DNA of 64,000 nt from Amycolatopsis bartoniae (GCF_014191255.1 NZ_JACHWH010000001.1:868001-932000); one strand, 5' to 3'. Counted from the stretch's first letter, positions 36,530-45,534 are shown. The notes: a model not told the origin generated them from the letters alone. Numbers and translations: made by a program.

Positions 36530-39500
36530 GTGAGCACGCTGCAGTTCCGGAAATCGCCGCGCATGGCGGCGCCGCGCCCACCGGGTGGAGAGGTGCACCT
36601 CGAACCGCCGCCCGAGGTGCCGCGCACGATCCCCGGCAACGTCGTGCAGAAGATGATGCCCGTGGTCATGGTCGTGGCCACGGTGGGCATGGTCGTGGTC
36701 ATGTTCACCACGGGCGGGGCCGCCGCCCGCAGCCCGCTCACGCTGATGTTCCCGCTGATGATGGTCATGTCGATGGGCGGCATGTTCGCCGGCGGCGGCA
36801 AGTCGGGTGGGGCGAAGAAGGCGGAGATGAACGAGGACCGCAAGGACTACCTGCGGTATCTCGGTCAGATGCGCGAGCGCGCCCGGGAGGCGATGGCGGA
36901 TCAGCGCGCCGCACTGGAGTGGGTGCATCCGGATCCGCAGGCGTTGTGGTCGTTGGCGGCGAGCCGGCGGATGTGGGAGCGGCGTCAGAACGATCAGGAT
37001 TTTCTGCATTTGCGGGTGGGGCGTAGTTCGCATCGGTTGGCGACGCGGTTGGTGCCGCCGCAGACGGGGCCGGTGGAGGAGTTGGAGCCGATCGCGACCC
37101 TGGCGTTGCGGCGGTTTGTGCGGGCGCATTCGATCGTGCCGGATTTGCCGACGCAGATCACGTTGCGGGGGTTCGCGGCGGTGAGTGTGCAGGGGGATCG
37201 TGAGCTGACCCGGGGGTTGACCCGGGCGATGCTGGCGCAGTTGGTGACGTTCCACAGTTGCGATGACGTGCTGATCGCGATCGCGACGGCGGGGCGGGCG
37301 AAGGCGGAGTGGGAGTGGGCGAAGTGGCTGCCGCATGTGCAGCATCCGGAGCTGTCGGACGGGATTGGCCAGTTGCGGATGATGGCGGGGTCGTTGCAGC
37401 AGATCGAGGATTGGCTGGACGGGGAGTTGCGGGACCGGCCGCGGTTCTCGCGTAACGCCACCCCGAATCCGGATCAGCCGCATGTGGTGATCGTGATCGA
37501 TGACGCGGAGGTGACCCGCGAGGAGCAGATCATCCTGGAAGAGGGCCTGGTCGGGGTCACCCTGATCGACCTGTCGGACTCGCTGGGGAATCTGGCGGCG
37601 CGGCGCGGGTTGCGCCTGGTGGTGGAACCGACCCGGGTGGGGGCGCGTAGCGCGGGTGGGGTGGAGTGGTTCGGTAAGCCGGACACGCTCAGTGTGGTGG
37701 AGTGTGAGGCGCTGGCGCGCAAGCTGGCGCCGTTTCGGGTGGGGTCGGCGGCGGAGGAGGCCAGCGCGGACGAGCCGCTGCTGTCGAACCCGACGCTGCT
37801 GGAGTTGCTCGGCATTCCCGGGGATCCGATGACGTTCGATGTGCAGCAGGCGTGGCGCCCGCGCCCGGTGCGCGACCGTTACCGGGTGCCGTTCGGGGTG
37901 GGGGAGTTCGGGCAGGCGGTGGAGTTGGACATCAAGGAAGCCGCGATGGAGGGCATGGGCCCGCACGGGCTGTGTATCGGGGCGACCGGGTCGGGCAAGT
38001 CGGAGTTCCTGCGCACCCTGGTGCTCGGGTTGCTGGCGACGCATTCGTCCACCGCGTTGAACATGATCCTGGTGGACTTCAAGGGGGGCGCCACGTTCCT
38101 GGGGTTGGACAAGGCCCCGCATGTGGCCGCCACGATCACCAACCTCGCCGGTGACCTCACCCTGGTGGATCGGATGAAGGACGCGATCGCGGGGGAGGTG
38201 GCGCGCCGGCAGGAGGTGCTGGCGAAGGGTAATTACAAGAACGTCTGGGATTACGAGAAGGCCCGGGAGAACGGGGCCGACCTCGACCCGTTGCCCGCGT
38301 TGTTCATCTGCATCGACGAATTCTCCGAGATGTTGACGGCGAAGCCGGATTTCATCGACATTTTCCTGCAGATCGGCCGCGTCGGCCGCTCGTTGCAGAT
38401 GCACATGCTGCTGGCCTCGCAGCGGCTGGAGGAGGGCAAGCTGCGGGGGTTGGACACGTTCCTGTCGTACCGGATCGGGTTGAAGACGTTTTCCGCGGCC
38501 GAGTCCCGCGCGGCGATCGGGGTGCCGGATGCGTTCGAGCTGCCCTCGATTCCGGGGTCGGGGTATTTGAAGTACGACACCTCCACCATGGTCCGGTTCA
38601 AAGCCTCGTATGTGTCAGGTCCCTACCGCCCGGCGGGGATTCAGGCGGCGGGGCCGGTGTCGAGTGTGGTGCGGGCGGACAAGCGTCCGCAGTTGTTCGT
38701 GCCGGACTTCGTGGAACTGCCCCCCGAGCCGGAGCCGGAACCGGTGGCGATCGCGGCGCCGGTGAGCAAGCAGTCCGAGGAGGTCAGCGAGCCCACCGAG
38801 CTGGAAGTGATCGTGGAGCGGCTGGTGGGGCAGGGGCCGCCGGCGCACGAGGTGTGGTTGCCGCCGCTGGACGAGCCGAACTCGCTGGACACCCTGTTGC
38901 CGAACCTGAACCCGACCGAGGAGCGGGGGTTGTCGCCGGTGGGGTTTTTCGGGAACGGGAAGTTGCAGGTGCCGATCGGGATCGTGGACCGGCCCTTCGA
39001 ACAGCGCCGTGACCCGCTGTGGGCGGACTTCTCCGGTGCCGCCGGGCACGGGGTGGTGGTGGGGGGTCCGCAGTCGGGTAAGTCGACCCTGCTGCGCACG
39101 CTGATCATGTCGCTGGCGTTGGCGAACACCCCGGAGGAGGTGCAGTTCTACTGTGTCGACCTCGGCGGCGGCACCCTGGCCGGGCTCGCCGGGCTACCGC
39201 ATGTGGGTGGGGTGGCGGTGGCGCGGCGGGAGCCGGACAAGGCGCGGCGGATCATCGCGGAGTTGAACACGCTGGCGAACGAGCGGGAAGGCCGTTTCGG
39301 GGCGCTGGGTGTGGACTCGATGGCCGATTTCCGTAATCGCAAGCGCCGGGGGGAGATCACCGGCGAGCAGGACCCGTTCGGGGATGTGTTCCTCGTGGTG
39401 GACGGGTGGCGGGCGATCCGGGACGATTTCGACGAGCTGGAACCGCAGATCACCGCGCTCGCCCAGCGGGGGCTGACCTACGGCATCCACGTGGTGATCA

Positions 39501-40543
39501 CCGCCAGCCGGTGGGCCGACATCCGCCCGGCGATCAAGGACATGCTCGGCACCCGCTTCGAGTTGCGGTTGGGGGACCCGAGTGAGTCCGACATCGACCG
39601 CCGCGTGGCGGTGAACGTGCCCGAGGGGCGGCCGGGGCGCGGGTTGACCCGGGACAAGCTGCACATGCTCACCGGGCTCCCGCGGATCGATGGCAGCAGT
39701 GATGCCGAGACCCTCGCCACCGGGGTGACCGACGCGGTCGCCAAGATCGCCGGGGCGTGGCGGGGGCGGAGCGCGCCGCAGGTGCGGCTGCTGCCCGAAA
39801 CCGTGTCCTACGACGAGGTGTTGTCGATGGACAAACAACGCCACACCAAGCTGGTGCCGATCGGGATCAGCGAGGACGCGCTGGCCCCGGTGTATCTGGA
39901 CTTCGACGCCGACCCGCACTTCTTCGCGTTCGCCGATGGGGAGTCGGGCAAGACGAACCTGCTACGCCAGATCGCCCGCGGTATCACCGAGCGCTACACC
40001 GCCAAAGAAGCGGTGATCGTGCTGGTCGACTACCGGCGCACCATGCTCGGCTTCGTCGAGGGCGCCCACCTGCTCGGCTACGCCGTCTCCGCCAACCAAC
40101 TCGACGGGATGATCAAGGACATCCACGGCTCCATGACCCGCCGCCTGCCCGGCCCGGACGTCACCCAGGAACAGTTGCGCAACCGCTCCTGGTGGAAAGG
40201 CCCCGAACTGTTCATCCTGGTCGATGACTACGACCTGGTCGCCACCCAAACCAGCAACCCCCTCAAACCACTCTCGGAATTCCTGGCCCAAGCCAAAGAC
40301 GTCGGACTGCACCTCATCGTCGCCCGCCGCACCGGCGGCGCGTCGCGCGCCTCCTACGACCCCATCATCGGCAAACTCAAAGAAATCGCCGCCCCCGGCC
40401 TGGTCATGAACGGCAGCAAAGACGAAGGCGCCCTCATCGGCAACGTCAAACCCAGCCTCATGCCCCCCGGCCGCGGCATCCTCGTCAGCCGCAAGGTCGG
40501 CAAACAACTCATGCAGGTCTCGTGGATCCAGCCGATCGAGTGA
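36530..40543 (+). CDS. eccC: Type VII secretion ATPase EccC (fused EccCa/EccCb)
   Basis: 1337 aa, GTG start. Two N-terminal membrane helices (about 44-90) precede three FtsK/SpoIIIE-type ATPase domains with P-loops GATGSGKSE (about 484), GGPQSGKST (about 845) and ADGESGKTN (about 1134). Walker B is canonical in domain 1 (LFICIDEFSEM) but reads VVDGW in domain 2 and LVDDYD in domain 3, as is usual for regulatory ATPase domains. It powers substrate recognition and export. Odd feature: from about 36940 to 39800 codons end mostly in G (TTG, GTG, GGG), then switch to C- and A-ending codons (CTC, CCC, AAA, CAA). Confidence 0.95.
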   Translation: MSTLQFRKSPRMAAPRPPGGEVHLEPPPEVPRTIPGNVVQKMMPVVMVVATVGMVVVMFTTGGAAARSPLTLMFPLMMVMSMGGMFAGGGKSGGAKKAEMNEDRKDYLRYLGQMRERAREAMADQRAALEWVHPDPQALWSLAASRRMWERRQNDQDFLHLRVGRSSHRLATRLVPPQTGPVEELEPIATLALRRFVRAHSIVPDLPTQITLRGFAAVSVQGDRELTRGLTRAMLAQLVTFHSCDDVLIAIATAGRAKAEWEWAKWLPHVQHPELSDGIGQLRMMAGSLQQIEDWLDGELRDRPRFSRNATPNPDQPHVVIVIDDAEVTREEQIILEEGLVGVTLIDLSDSLGNLAARRGLRLVVEPTRVGARSAGGVEWFGKPDTLSVVECEALARKLAPFRVGSAAEEASADEPLLSNPTLLELLGIPGDPMTFDVQQAWRPRPVRDRYRVPFGVGEFGQAVELDIKEAAMEGMGPHGLCIGATGSGKSEFLRTLVLGLLATHSSTALNMILVDFKGGATFLGLDKAPHVAATITNLAGDLTLVDRMKDAIAGEVARRQEVLAKGNYKNVWDYEKARENGADLDPLPALFICIDEFSEMLTAKPDFIDIFLQIGRVGRSLQMHMLLASQRLEEGKLRGLDTFLSYRIGLKTFSAAESRAAIGVPDAFELPSIPGSGYLKYDTSTMVRFKASYVSGPYRPAGIQAAGPVSSVVRADKRPQLFVPDFVELPPEPEPEPVAIAAPVSKQSEEVSEPTELEVIVERLVGQGPPAHEVWLPPLDEPNSLDTLLPNLNPTEERGLSPVGFFGNGKLQVPIGIVDRPFEQRRDPLWADFSGAAGHGVVVGGPQSGKSTLLRTLIMSLALANTPEEVQFYCVDLGGGTLAGLAGLPHVGGVAVARREPDKARRIIAELNTLANEREGRFGALGVDSMADFRNRKRRGEITGEQDPFGDVFLVVDGWRAIRDDFDELEPQITALAQRGLTYGIHVVITASRWADIRPAIKDMLGTRFELRLGDPSESDIDRRVAVNVPEGRPGRGLTRDKLHMLTGLPRIDGSSDAETLATGVTDAVAKIAGAWRGRSAPQVRLLPETVSYDEVLSMDKQRHTKLVPIGISEDALAPVYLDFDADPHFFAFADGESGKTNLLRQIARGITERYTAKEAVIVLVDYRRTMLGFVEGAHLLGYAVSANQLDGMIKDIHGSMTRRLPGPDVTQEQLRNRSWWKGPELFILVDDYDLVATQTSNPLKPLSEFLAQAKDVGLHLIVARRTGGASRASYDPIIGKLKEIAAPGLVMNGSKDEGALIGNVKPSLMPPGRGILVSRKVGKQLMQVSWIQPIE

Positions 40544-40637
40544 GCGCTTCCCGGTCCACCGACGGCTTTGTCGTGCCGTGCCGGTGGGCCGGGCGGTCCG
40601 CGTTCGCTTCCCCCGGGCGCCGGGCCGGAGGTGTGCC

Positions 40638-42488
40638 GTGACGGTCCGGGTCGCGGTGGACTTCGGCACGTCCAGCACCTGCGTCGTGGCGGCGATCAAC
40701 GGCCGCGAACCGCAGGTGGCGGTGATCGACGGCCAGCCGCTGATGTCCTCCGCCGTGTACGCGGCCGCCGACGGCACGCTGTTCGTCGGACAGGAGGCCG
40801 AGCGGCAGGCCGCCGTGGACCCGTCGCGCTACGAGCCGCATCCCAAGCGCCGCATCGACGAGGGCGAGTTGCTGCTGGGCGACACCGTCCTCCGGGTCAC
40901 CGACGTCGTGCACGCCGTGCTGTCGCGCGCGGTGTCCGAGGCCCGGCGGCTGGCCGGTGGCGCCGAGGTCGACCTACTCGTGCTGACCCACCCCGCCGAC
41001 TGGGGCGCGGTGCGCACGAGGCTGCTGCGGCAGGCGGCGGGCGGCTTGGCCCGAGAGGTCCGGCTGGTGCCGGAACCCGTCGCGGCCGCCGTGTTCCACG
41101 CGGCGACGTTCGCGCCGCTGGAGGTCAACCGCGACCGGACGGTGGAGATCAGCAAGCGGCCGGGGGAGACCCTGGCCGTACTCGACCTCGGCGGTGGCAC
41201 CGTCGACGTGAGCGTCGTGAGCCGTCCGCCCGTGCACACCGGACGGGGCGGGTTCCAGGTCCTCGCCACCAGGGGTGATCCCAGCTTCGGCGGTGCCGAC
41301 GTCGACCAGGCGTTGCTGGAGCACGTCGGCGATCTCGTGTCGTCCGCGGACCTCCCGGCGTGGCGGCAGCTCGTCGAAGGGCGTGAGCTCGCCGACCGCC
41401 GCCGCCGTCGCGTGCTGCGCCAGGACGTCCGCGGTGCCAAGGAAACGCTTTCCCGGCACCCGTACACCGACGTCCCCATGCCGCCGCCGTTCGCCGACGC
41501 GCACGTGACGCGGGAGGACCTGGAGAAGCTGATCGCGGCGCCGCTGAGCCGCGCGGTCGAGCTCACCAGCGCGGCGATCGAGGAAGCGGGCCTGCGCCCG
41601 AAGCAGCTCACCGCGATCTTCCTCGTCGGCGGCTCCAGCAGGATCCCGATGATCTCCCGCCTCGTGCACGAGCGCACCGGCGTCGTACCGACCACGCTGG
41701 ACCAGCCCGAAACCGTGGTGGCGCGCGGAGCCCTGCTCGCCGTGCGGACGGACCAGGCGCGTCCGCCGCGGCCGGTTCCCGACCAGCGCACGGAGCTCGT
41801 GCGGAACCCGCCGCGGCCGGCCTTCACCGGGCGTCCGCCGGTGCGGCCACCGGCCGGATTTCCGGCGCAGCAGCCGCAGCGCCCGCCCGCGCCGCCGGTG
41901 TCCCCGCCACACGGCGTGCCGGTCGTCGCCCTGCCCGAGAAGCCCGCCCGCAAGCGGAGGCTGCCTTGGCTCATCGGTGGCGCCGTGGCCGTCATCGCCG
42001 TGGTCGTGGCCGGGTTGCTGCTGTGGTCCGGGCAGGACGACGCGCCACCGCAGGGGAAGGTCGTCGCGCAGTACCACTACCAGTTCTCGGCGCCGCAGGA
42101 CTGGACGCAGACGGGCGGGCAGCCGCAGTTCCGCGAAACCCTGATCAAACCGGGCGACGCGGTCACCCAGAGCGACGCGATCTCCGTGCAGGAGTACGAG
42201 CTCGGCTACGACGCGACGGCGAACCCGCAGCAGCTGGCCGACAACCTGCGCCAGCAGGCGCAGCAGGCCGGTTCGGTGTACTCGGGTTTCGACGCGGACG
42301 CGACGTTCGCCGGGCGCAAGGTCATCTACTACCGCCAGGCGGGGAACTTCGGACCGATCGACTGGTACGTCGTCGCGCAGGGCAAGGTCCAGGTGAACGT
42401 CGCGTGCCAGTACGCCACCCAGGCCGCGCACGATCGGGTGGCCTCGGCGTGCGACCAGGTCGTGCGGTCCCTCGAAATCACGAGTTGA
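40638..42488 (+). CDS. T7SS-associated Hsp70-like membrane protein (Rv3446c family)
   Basis: 616 aa, GTG start. Residues 1-380 are an Hsp70/actin-fold ATPase: phosphate-1 VAVDFGTSSTCVVAA, VLDLGGGTVDVSVV, and the adenosine motif LVGGSSRIPMISRL. A Pro-rich linker leads to one membrane helix (about 440-462, LIGGAVAVIAVVVAGLLLW) and an extracytoplasmic domain of about 150 residues. It lacks the DnaK substrate-binding domain. In M. tuberculosis ESX-4 the equivalent gene Rv3446c lies between eccC4 and esxU, the same place as here. A role in energising or sensing secretion is inference. Confidence 0.85.
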   Translation: MTVRVAVDFGTSSTCVVAAINGREPQVAVIDGQPLMSSAVYAAADGTLFVGQEAERQAAVDPSRYEPHPKRRIDEGELLLGDTVLRVTDVVHAVLSRAVSEARRLAGGAEVDLLVLTHPADWGAVRTRLLRQAAGGLAREVRLVPEPVAAAVFHAATFAPLEVNRDRTVEISKRPGETLAVLDLGGGTVDVSVVSRPPVHTGRGGFQVLATRGDPSFGGADVDQALLEHVGDLVSSADLPAWRQLVEGRELADRRRRRVLRQDVRGAKETLSRHPYTDVPMPPPFADAHVTREDLEKLIAAPLSRAVELTSAAIEEAGLRPKQLTAIFLVGGSSRIPMISRLVHERTGVVPTTLDQPETVVARGALLAVRTDQARPPRPVPDQRTELVRNPPRPAFTGRPPVRPPAGFPAQQPQRPPAPPVSPPHGVPVVALPEKPARKRRLPWLIGGAVAVIAVVVAGLLLWSGQDDAPPQGKVVAQYHYQFSAPQDWTQTGGQPQFRETLIKPGDAVTQSDAISVQEYELGYDATANPQQLADNLRQQAQQAGSVYSGFDADATFAGRKVIYYRQAGNFGPIDWYVVAQGKVQVNVACQYATQAAHDRVASACDQVVRSLEITS

Positions 42489-42637
42489 AGCCCTTCCGGG
42501 CCCTCGGCGCGCGCTTTCGCAACTGCGAATTCACACCCGTTTTCCGAGGTGGATGGCCCTTTCCGGGAGTGGTTCCGTGGCTCGGCATTCACTCTCGCAA
42601 CTACTTCGGGGCAAACCGCGACAAGGGGGAACCGGCC

Positions 42638-42658
42638 ATGGCATCGTCTTCGTCGTAG
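42638..42658 (+). CDS. Possible six-codon leader peptide (Met-Ala-Ser-Ser-Ser-Ser)
   Basis: ATG GCA followed by four consecutive Ser codons (TCG, TCT, TCG, TCG) and TAG. AAGGGGG eight bases upstream is the same ribosome-binding sequence at the same spacing as used by the esx gene 54 nt further on. A stem-loop begins 3 nt after its stop. The layout recalls attenuation leader peptides. Translation is not proven and a chance frame is possible. Confidence 0.35.
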   Translation: MASSSS

Positions 42659-42660
42659 GT

Positions 42661-42681
42661 CCCGTACCAAGGCAGTACGGG
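42661..42681 (+). promoter_or_regulatory. Stem-loop in esx leader
   Basis: A perfect 7-bp stem CCCGTAC/GTACGGG with a 7-nt loop sits between the hexapeptide frame and the ribosome-binding site of the first esx gene. It could stabilise the mRNA 5' region or act with the leader frame as an attenuator. Confidence 0.45.
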
Positions 42682-42711
42682 CGACAACCACAGACGAAGG
42701 GGGCATCCCTA

Positions 42712-43029
42712 ATGGCTAACGGGTTTTCCGGGACTCCGGCGGACTTCGCCGAGGCGCAGACCCACGTTGACGAGTGCCAGCAGGCAATGGACTCGACCCT
42801 GGTCAAGCTGGCCAACGAGATCGAGGCCACCCGCGCGGGCTGGGACGGCCCGGCCGCGATCGTCTTCCAGAAGGTCATGGACGCGTTCAGCGAGAAGTCG
42901 AAGAACCTGAACAAGGCGCTCGCGGACATCGGCGAGATGCTGAAGAACTCGGGTATCGCGTACCAGACCCAGGATGACGACGTCAAGTCGCAGATCAGCC
43001 AGCTCCAGTCCGTGCTGGACGGCCTGTAA
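42712..43029 (+). CDS. esxU: WXG100 protein, EsxU-like
   Basis: 105 aa, two long helices around the W-x-G turn (RAGWDGPAAIVF). Its length equals M. tuberculosis EsxU, and it holds the same position after the Rv3446c-family gene. Ends with SQLQSVLDGL; the T7SS-type YxxxD/E signal may be IAYQTQD near residue 84. Likely forms a heterodimer with the following protein and is exported by this ESX system. Confidence 0.85.
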   Translation: MANGFSGTPADFAEAQTHVDECQQAMDSTLVKLANEIEATRAGWDGPAAIVFQKVMDAFSEKSKNLNKALADIGEMLKNSGIAYQTQDDDVKSQISQLQSVLDGL

Positions 43030-43077
43030 ACCGCGCGTCGCGCCCACCGAATTTCACAGCCTTAAGGGAGGAAACAA

Positions 43078-43374
43078 ATGTCTGACGGCAGGATCCTGGT
43101 CGACCCGGCCACAATCCACAACGCGGCCGACCACTGCAAGAGCGCCGGTGGCGAGATCCAGAGCCAGTTCGAGACGCTGGAGCACCAGCTGAAGAAGCTG
43201 ATCGACGGCTGGACCGGTGACGCCATGGACCAGTGGCACGCCCGGCAGCAGGAGTGGAACAAGGCCCTCGAGGACATGAACTCGCTGCTGGCCCGGATCG
43301 CGATCGCGCTGCCCGAGATCGCCGACGGTTACCAGCAGACGGACACCGACGTCATGAAGATGTTCGGCGGCTGA
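43078..43374 (+). CDS. esxT: WXG100 protein, EsxT-like
   Basis: 98 aa. Helix, W-x-G turn (LIDGWTGDAMDQW), helix, and the export-type motif GYQQTD near the C-terminus. A strong AGGGAGG ribosome-binding site lies ahead of the ATG. It stands where EsxT stands in mycobacterial ESX-4, directly before the conserved rplM neighbourhood. Expected partner of the 105-aa protein. Confidence 0.85.
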   Translation: MSDGRILVDPATIHNAADHCKSAGGEIQSQFETLEHQLKKLIDGWTGDAMDQWHARQQEWNKALEDMNSLLARIAIALPEIADGYQQTDTDVMKMFGG

Positions 43375-43385
43375 ACCGCTTTCCG

Positions 43386-43422
43386 AAAAAAGGGCCCCGG
43401 TTTCGTTCCGGGGCCCTTTTTC
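43386..43422. terminator. Bidirectional intrinsic terminator after esxT
   Basis: A stem of AAAAAGGGCCCCGG with its complement, loop TTTCGTT, and flanking A and T runs on both sides. It serves the esx operon rightward and the DUF4333 gene leftward; the latter's stop codon lies within it. Confidence 0.9.
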
Positions 43423-44581
43423 ATTTCGGTGCGCCGACCTCGTACTGGGCGTCGTCGTTGAGCACCCGGACGGTGACCTTTTTGGGTTGCCCCGCGACGG
43501 TGACCGAACAGTCGAATGTGGTTCCCGTGTGGACGGGCTGGTTCTCCGGGCAGCTGACGTCTTTCACGTCGCCCTCGCCGAAGTCCTCGCGCAAAATCCG
43601 TTGGACACCGTCCTGAACGGACTGCCGGTCGAGCACGTCCCCCCGGAACGCGCCGAACCACCACGCGCCCCCGCCCCCGAGGGCCAGCACCACCACGACG
43701 GCCGCCCCGATGAGCCAGGGCTTGCGCGACCGGGCCGGCTTGGCGTCGAAGGCGCCGAACCCGCCGTAGGTCGCACCGGGCATCCCGTACCGGGGGGTGC
43801 TTTCCCCTGCTGTGGGGGGCTGCCCAGCCCAGCCGGGCGGGGAAGTCTGGCCCATGTCGACGCCGGGCTGGGCGGTGGGTGCCAGTGCTGCCGACCCCGG
43901 CGGTGGCGTTGGTTGGCCCGGTTGGCCGGTGGCTGCCCAACCCGATGGTGGCGTGGCCTGACCCGGTTGTGGCGCGAACGGTGGTGGCGTCGGTGCCGCC
44001 CAACCTGGGGGAGGAGTCGCGTGGCCCGGCGAGTGCATGCCAGGTGTTGGTGCCACCCAGCCTGGCGAGGGAGACGGCTGCCCGGGAGCCCATCCCGGTT
44101 GGGCCTGCCCGCCCATCGAGGGCTGGCCGGGCCAGGTCGCCCGCGCACTCGGTGGCGCGGGTGGCATGGGCTGCCAGGGCTGAGGGGTCGATGGACCGGC
44201 CTGGTAGGAAGCGCTTCCAGCGAAGCCCGGGTGCTGCGCCCATCCCTGCGACGGCGGAACGGGTCCGCTCGGCGTGGGTGGTGTCTGCCCGGTGCCCGGC
44301 GTCCACGGCGGCGCCCCAGCCACCCCGCCCGACCCGGCTTCACCCGGCTTGGCTCCGGCCCCGGTCGCGCCCGGCCTGACCTCAGCCGCCCCGGCCCTGG
44401 TTGCGTCCGGTCTGACCTCAGCCGCCCCGGCCTCGGCTCCGCTTTCTTGGCTCGCTCCGCTGCCAGCCGCGCCGGGCTCAGCCGCCGTGGCTCCGGCCAC
44501 CCCGGCGCTCACCTCCGGCGCCGCCTGCGCCGTCCGCTCCGCGTCCTCGCCCTCCGGTCGCACGTCGTCCACGCCGCTCAC
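43421..44581 (-). CDS. Pro/Ala-rich membrane protein with C-terminal DUF4333-like domain
   Basis: 386 aa, GTG start overlapping the lipoprotein gene stop (GTGA). Residues 1-285 are a disordered Pro/Gly/Ala-rich cytosolic region with repeated PGWA/SGWA-type units. A membrane helix (about 293-312, PWLIGAAVVVVLALGGGGAW) follows, then an extracytoplasmic domain of about 75 residues with two Cys (VSCPENQPVHTGTTFDCSV) matching the DUF4333 pattern. Function unknown. Its place beside the esx genes suggests a cell-envelope role. Confidence 0.78.
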   Translation of the reverse strand: MSGVDDVRPEGEDAERTAQAAPEVSAGVAGATAAEPGAAGSGASQESGAEAGAAEVRPDATRAGAAEVRPGATGAGAKPGEAGSGGVAGAPPWTPGTGQTPPTPSGPVPPSQGWAQHPGFAGSASYQAGPSTPQPWQPMPPAPPSARATWPGQPSMGGQAQPGWAPGQPSPSPGWVAPTPGMHSPGHATPPPGWAAPTPPPFAPQPGQATPPSGWAATGQPGQPTPPPGSAALAPTAQPGVDMGQTSPPGWAGQPPTAGESTPRYGMPGATYGGFGAFDAKPARSRKPWLIGAAVVVVLALGGGGAWWFGAFRGDVLDRQSVQDGVQRILREDFGEGDVKDVSCPENQPVHTGTTFDCSVTVAGQPKKVTVRVLNDDAQYEVGAPK

Positions 44582-45465
44582 CGGCCCTGGATCTCGCCCA
44601 TGCGGGCGTAGAAGTCGCTCACCGCGGCGCTGTCCGCCAGCACCGTGACGTCCGACGGGTCGGGGATCTTCGGCAGGTCGTTCTCCGTGGGCGTTCCGTC
44701 GAGCCGGTAGTGCGACCGCAGCTCCAGCTCGTGCCCGCCGCCGCTGATGGTGCCTCCCAGCTCGATCTCCGTCAGCTTCCCCGCCGGATCGAGGACTATC
44801 CGCGCCTGCAGGGTCTTCGTCTTCATGTCGGCCCCGATCTGGTCGAGGATGTCCTGCGGGAACACCACCACGCGATTGGTCAGGTACGCGTCCAGCGTGA
44901 CGTCGGCCGTCAGCTCGACCCCGCCGTCCGCCTTGCTCGACGCCGTCTTGGCGCGGCCCTGGTCGACCGAATCGGACACCGCCCCGAGCATCTTGCACAC
45001 GTCCTGCGTCCCGGCCCAGAAGCACTCGTTCAGGTCACCCGCGGTGTACGGCATGGACACCCAGTGCGTCGGCGCGAGGCTGGCGTACACCGGCCCCAGC
45101 AGCAGGTACTCGACCGGGCTGTTGGCCGGATGGTACGAGTCCAGGTACTCGTTCGAGTCAAGATTGGAGTGGTTCTTCGCCAGCCGGGCGGGCGGCCTGC
45201 CGAGCTGCACCGCCGTCACCGTGCTGTTGATCTTCCGGTTGTCGAACCGGGCGAAGGTGTCGAGCACGCTCTTACGGCTGTCGACGCCGTTGAACCGGTC
45301 GCCGAGCTTGTCGAGCGTCGCCGAGAACTTCGCGCTCACGTACGCCGCCGCCTCGGCCCCGTTGGGCACCGGCGTGCCGGCCTTCGCGCTGGAGCACGCA
45401 CTCACCAGCAGCATGACACCGGCCAGCAATGCGGCGGTTCTGGTCCTCGGTCGGGAGGCGGTCAC
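44578..45465 (-). CDS. Predicted lipoprotein, unknown function
   Basis: 295 aa, GTG start. The signal peptide with lipobox LLVSAC (Cys at about residue 24) predicts a lipid-anchored surface protein. The mature part has two further cysteines (NECFWAGTQDVCK) and a beta-rich C-terminal half. No domain recognised; LppX/LprG-like folds are only a guess. It precedes and overlaps the DUF4333 gene and diverges from rplM. Confidence 0.75.
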   Translation of the reverse strand: MTASRPRTRTAALLAGVMLLVSACSSAKAGTPVPNGAEAAAYVSAKFSATLDKLGDRFNGVDSRKSVLDTFARFDNRKINSTVTAVQLGRPPARLAKNHSNLDSNEYLDSYHPANSPVEYLLLGPVYASLAPTHWVSMPYTAGDLNECFWAGTQDVCKMLGAVSDSVDQGRAKTASSKADGGVELTADVTLDAYLTNRVVVFPQDILDQIGADMKTKTLQARIVLDPAGKLTEIELGGTISGGGHELELRSHYRLDGTPTENDLPKIPDPSDVTVLADSAAVSDFYARMGEIQGR

Positions 45466-45504
45466 CGCGTCACAGTAGTATGGACAACGCACGGGTACCC
45501 CGCT

Positions 45505-45534
45505 TTCCGGTCCTCCGGAGTGAGGGGGTATCTT
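45505..45534 (+). promoter_or_regulatory. Candidate rplM promoter
   Basis: TTCCGG, an 18-nt spacer and TATCTT lie about 85 nt upstream of rplM in the divergent gap. The -10 equals that of the candidate str promoter, and the -35 equals the possible eccC -35. Pattern match only. Confidence 0.35.
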
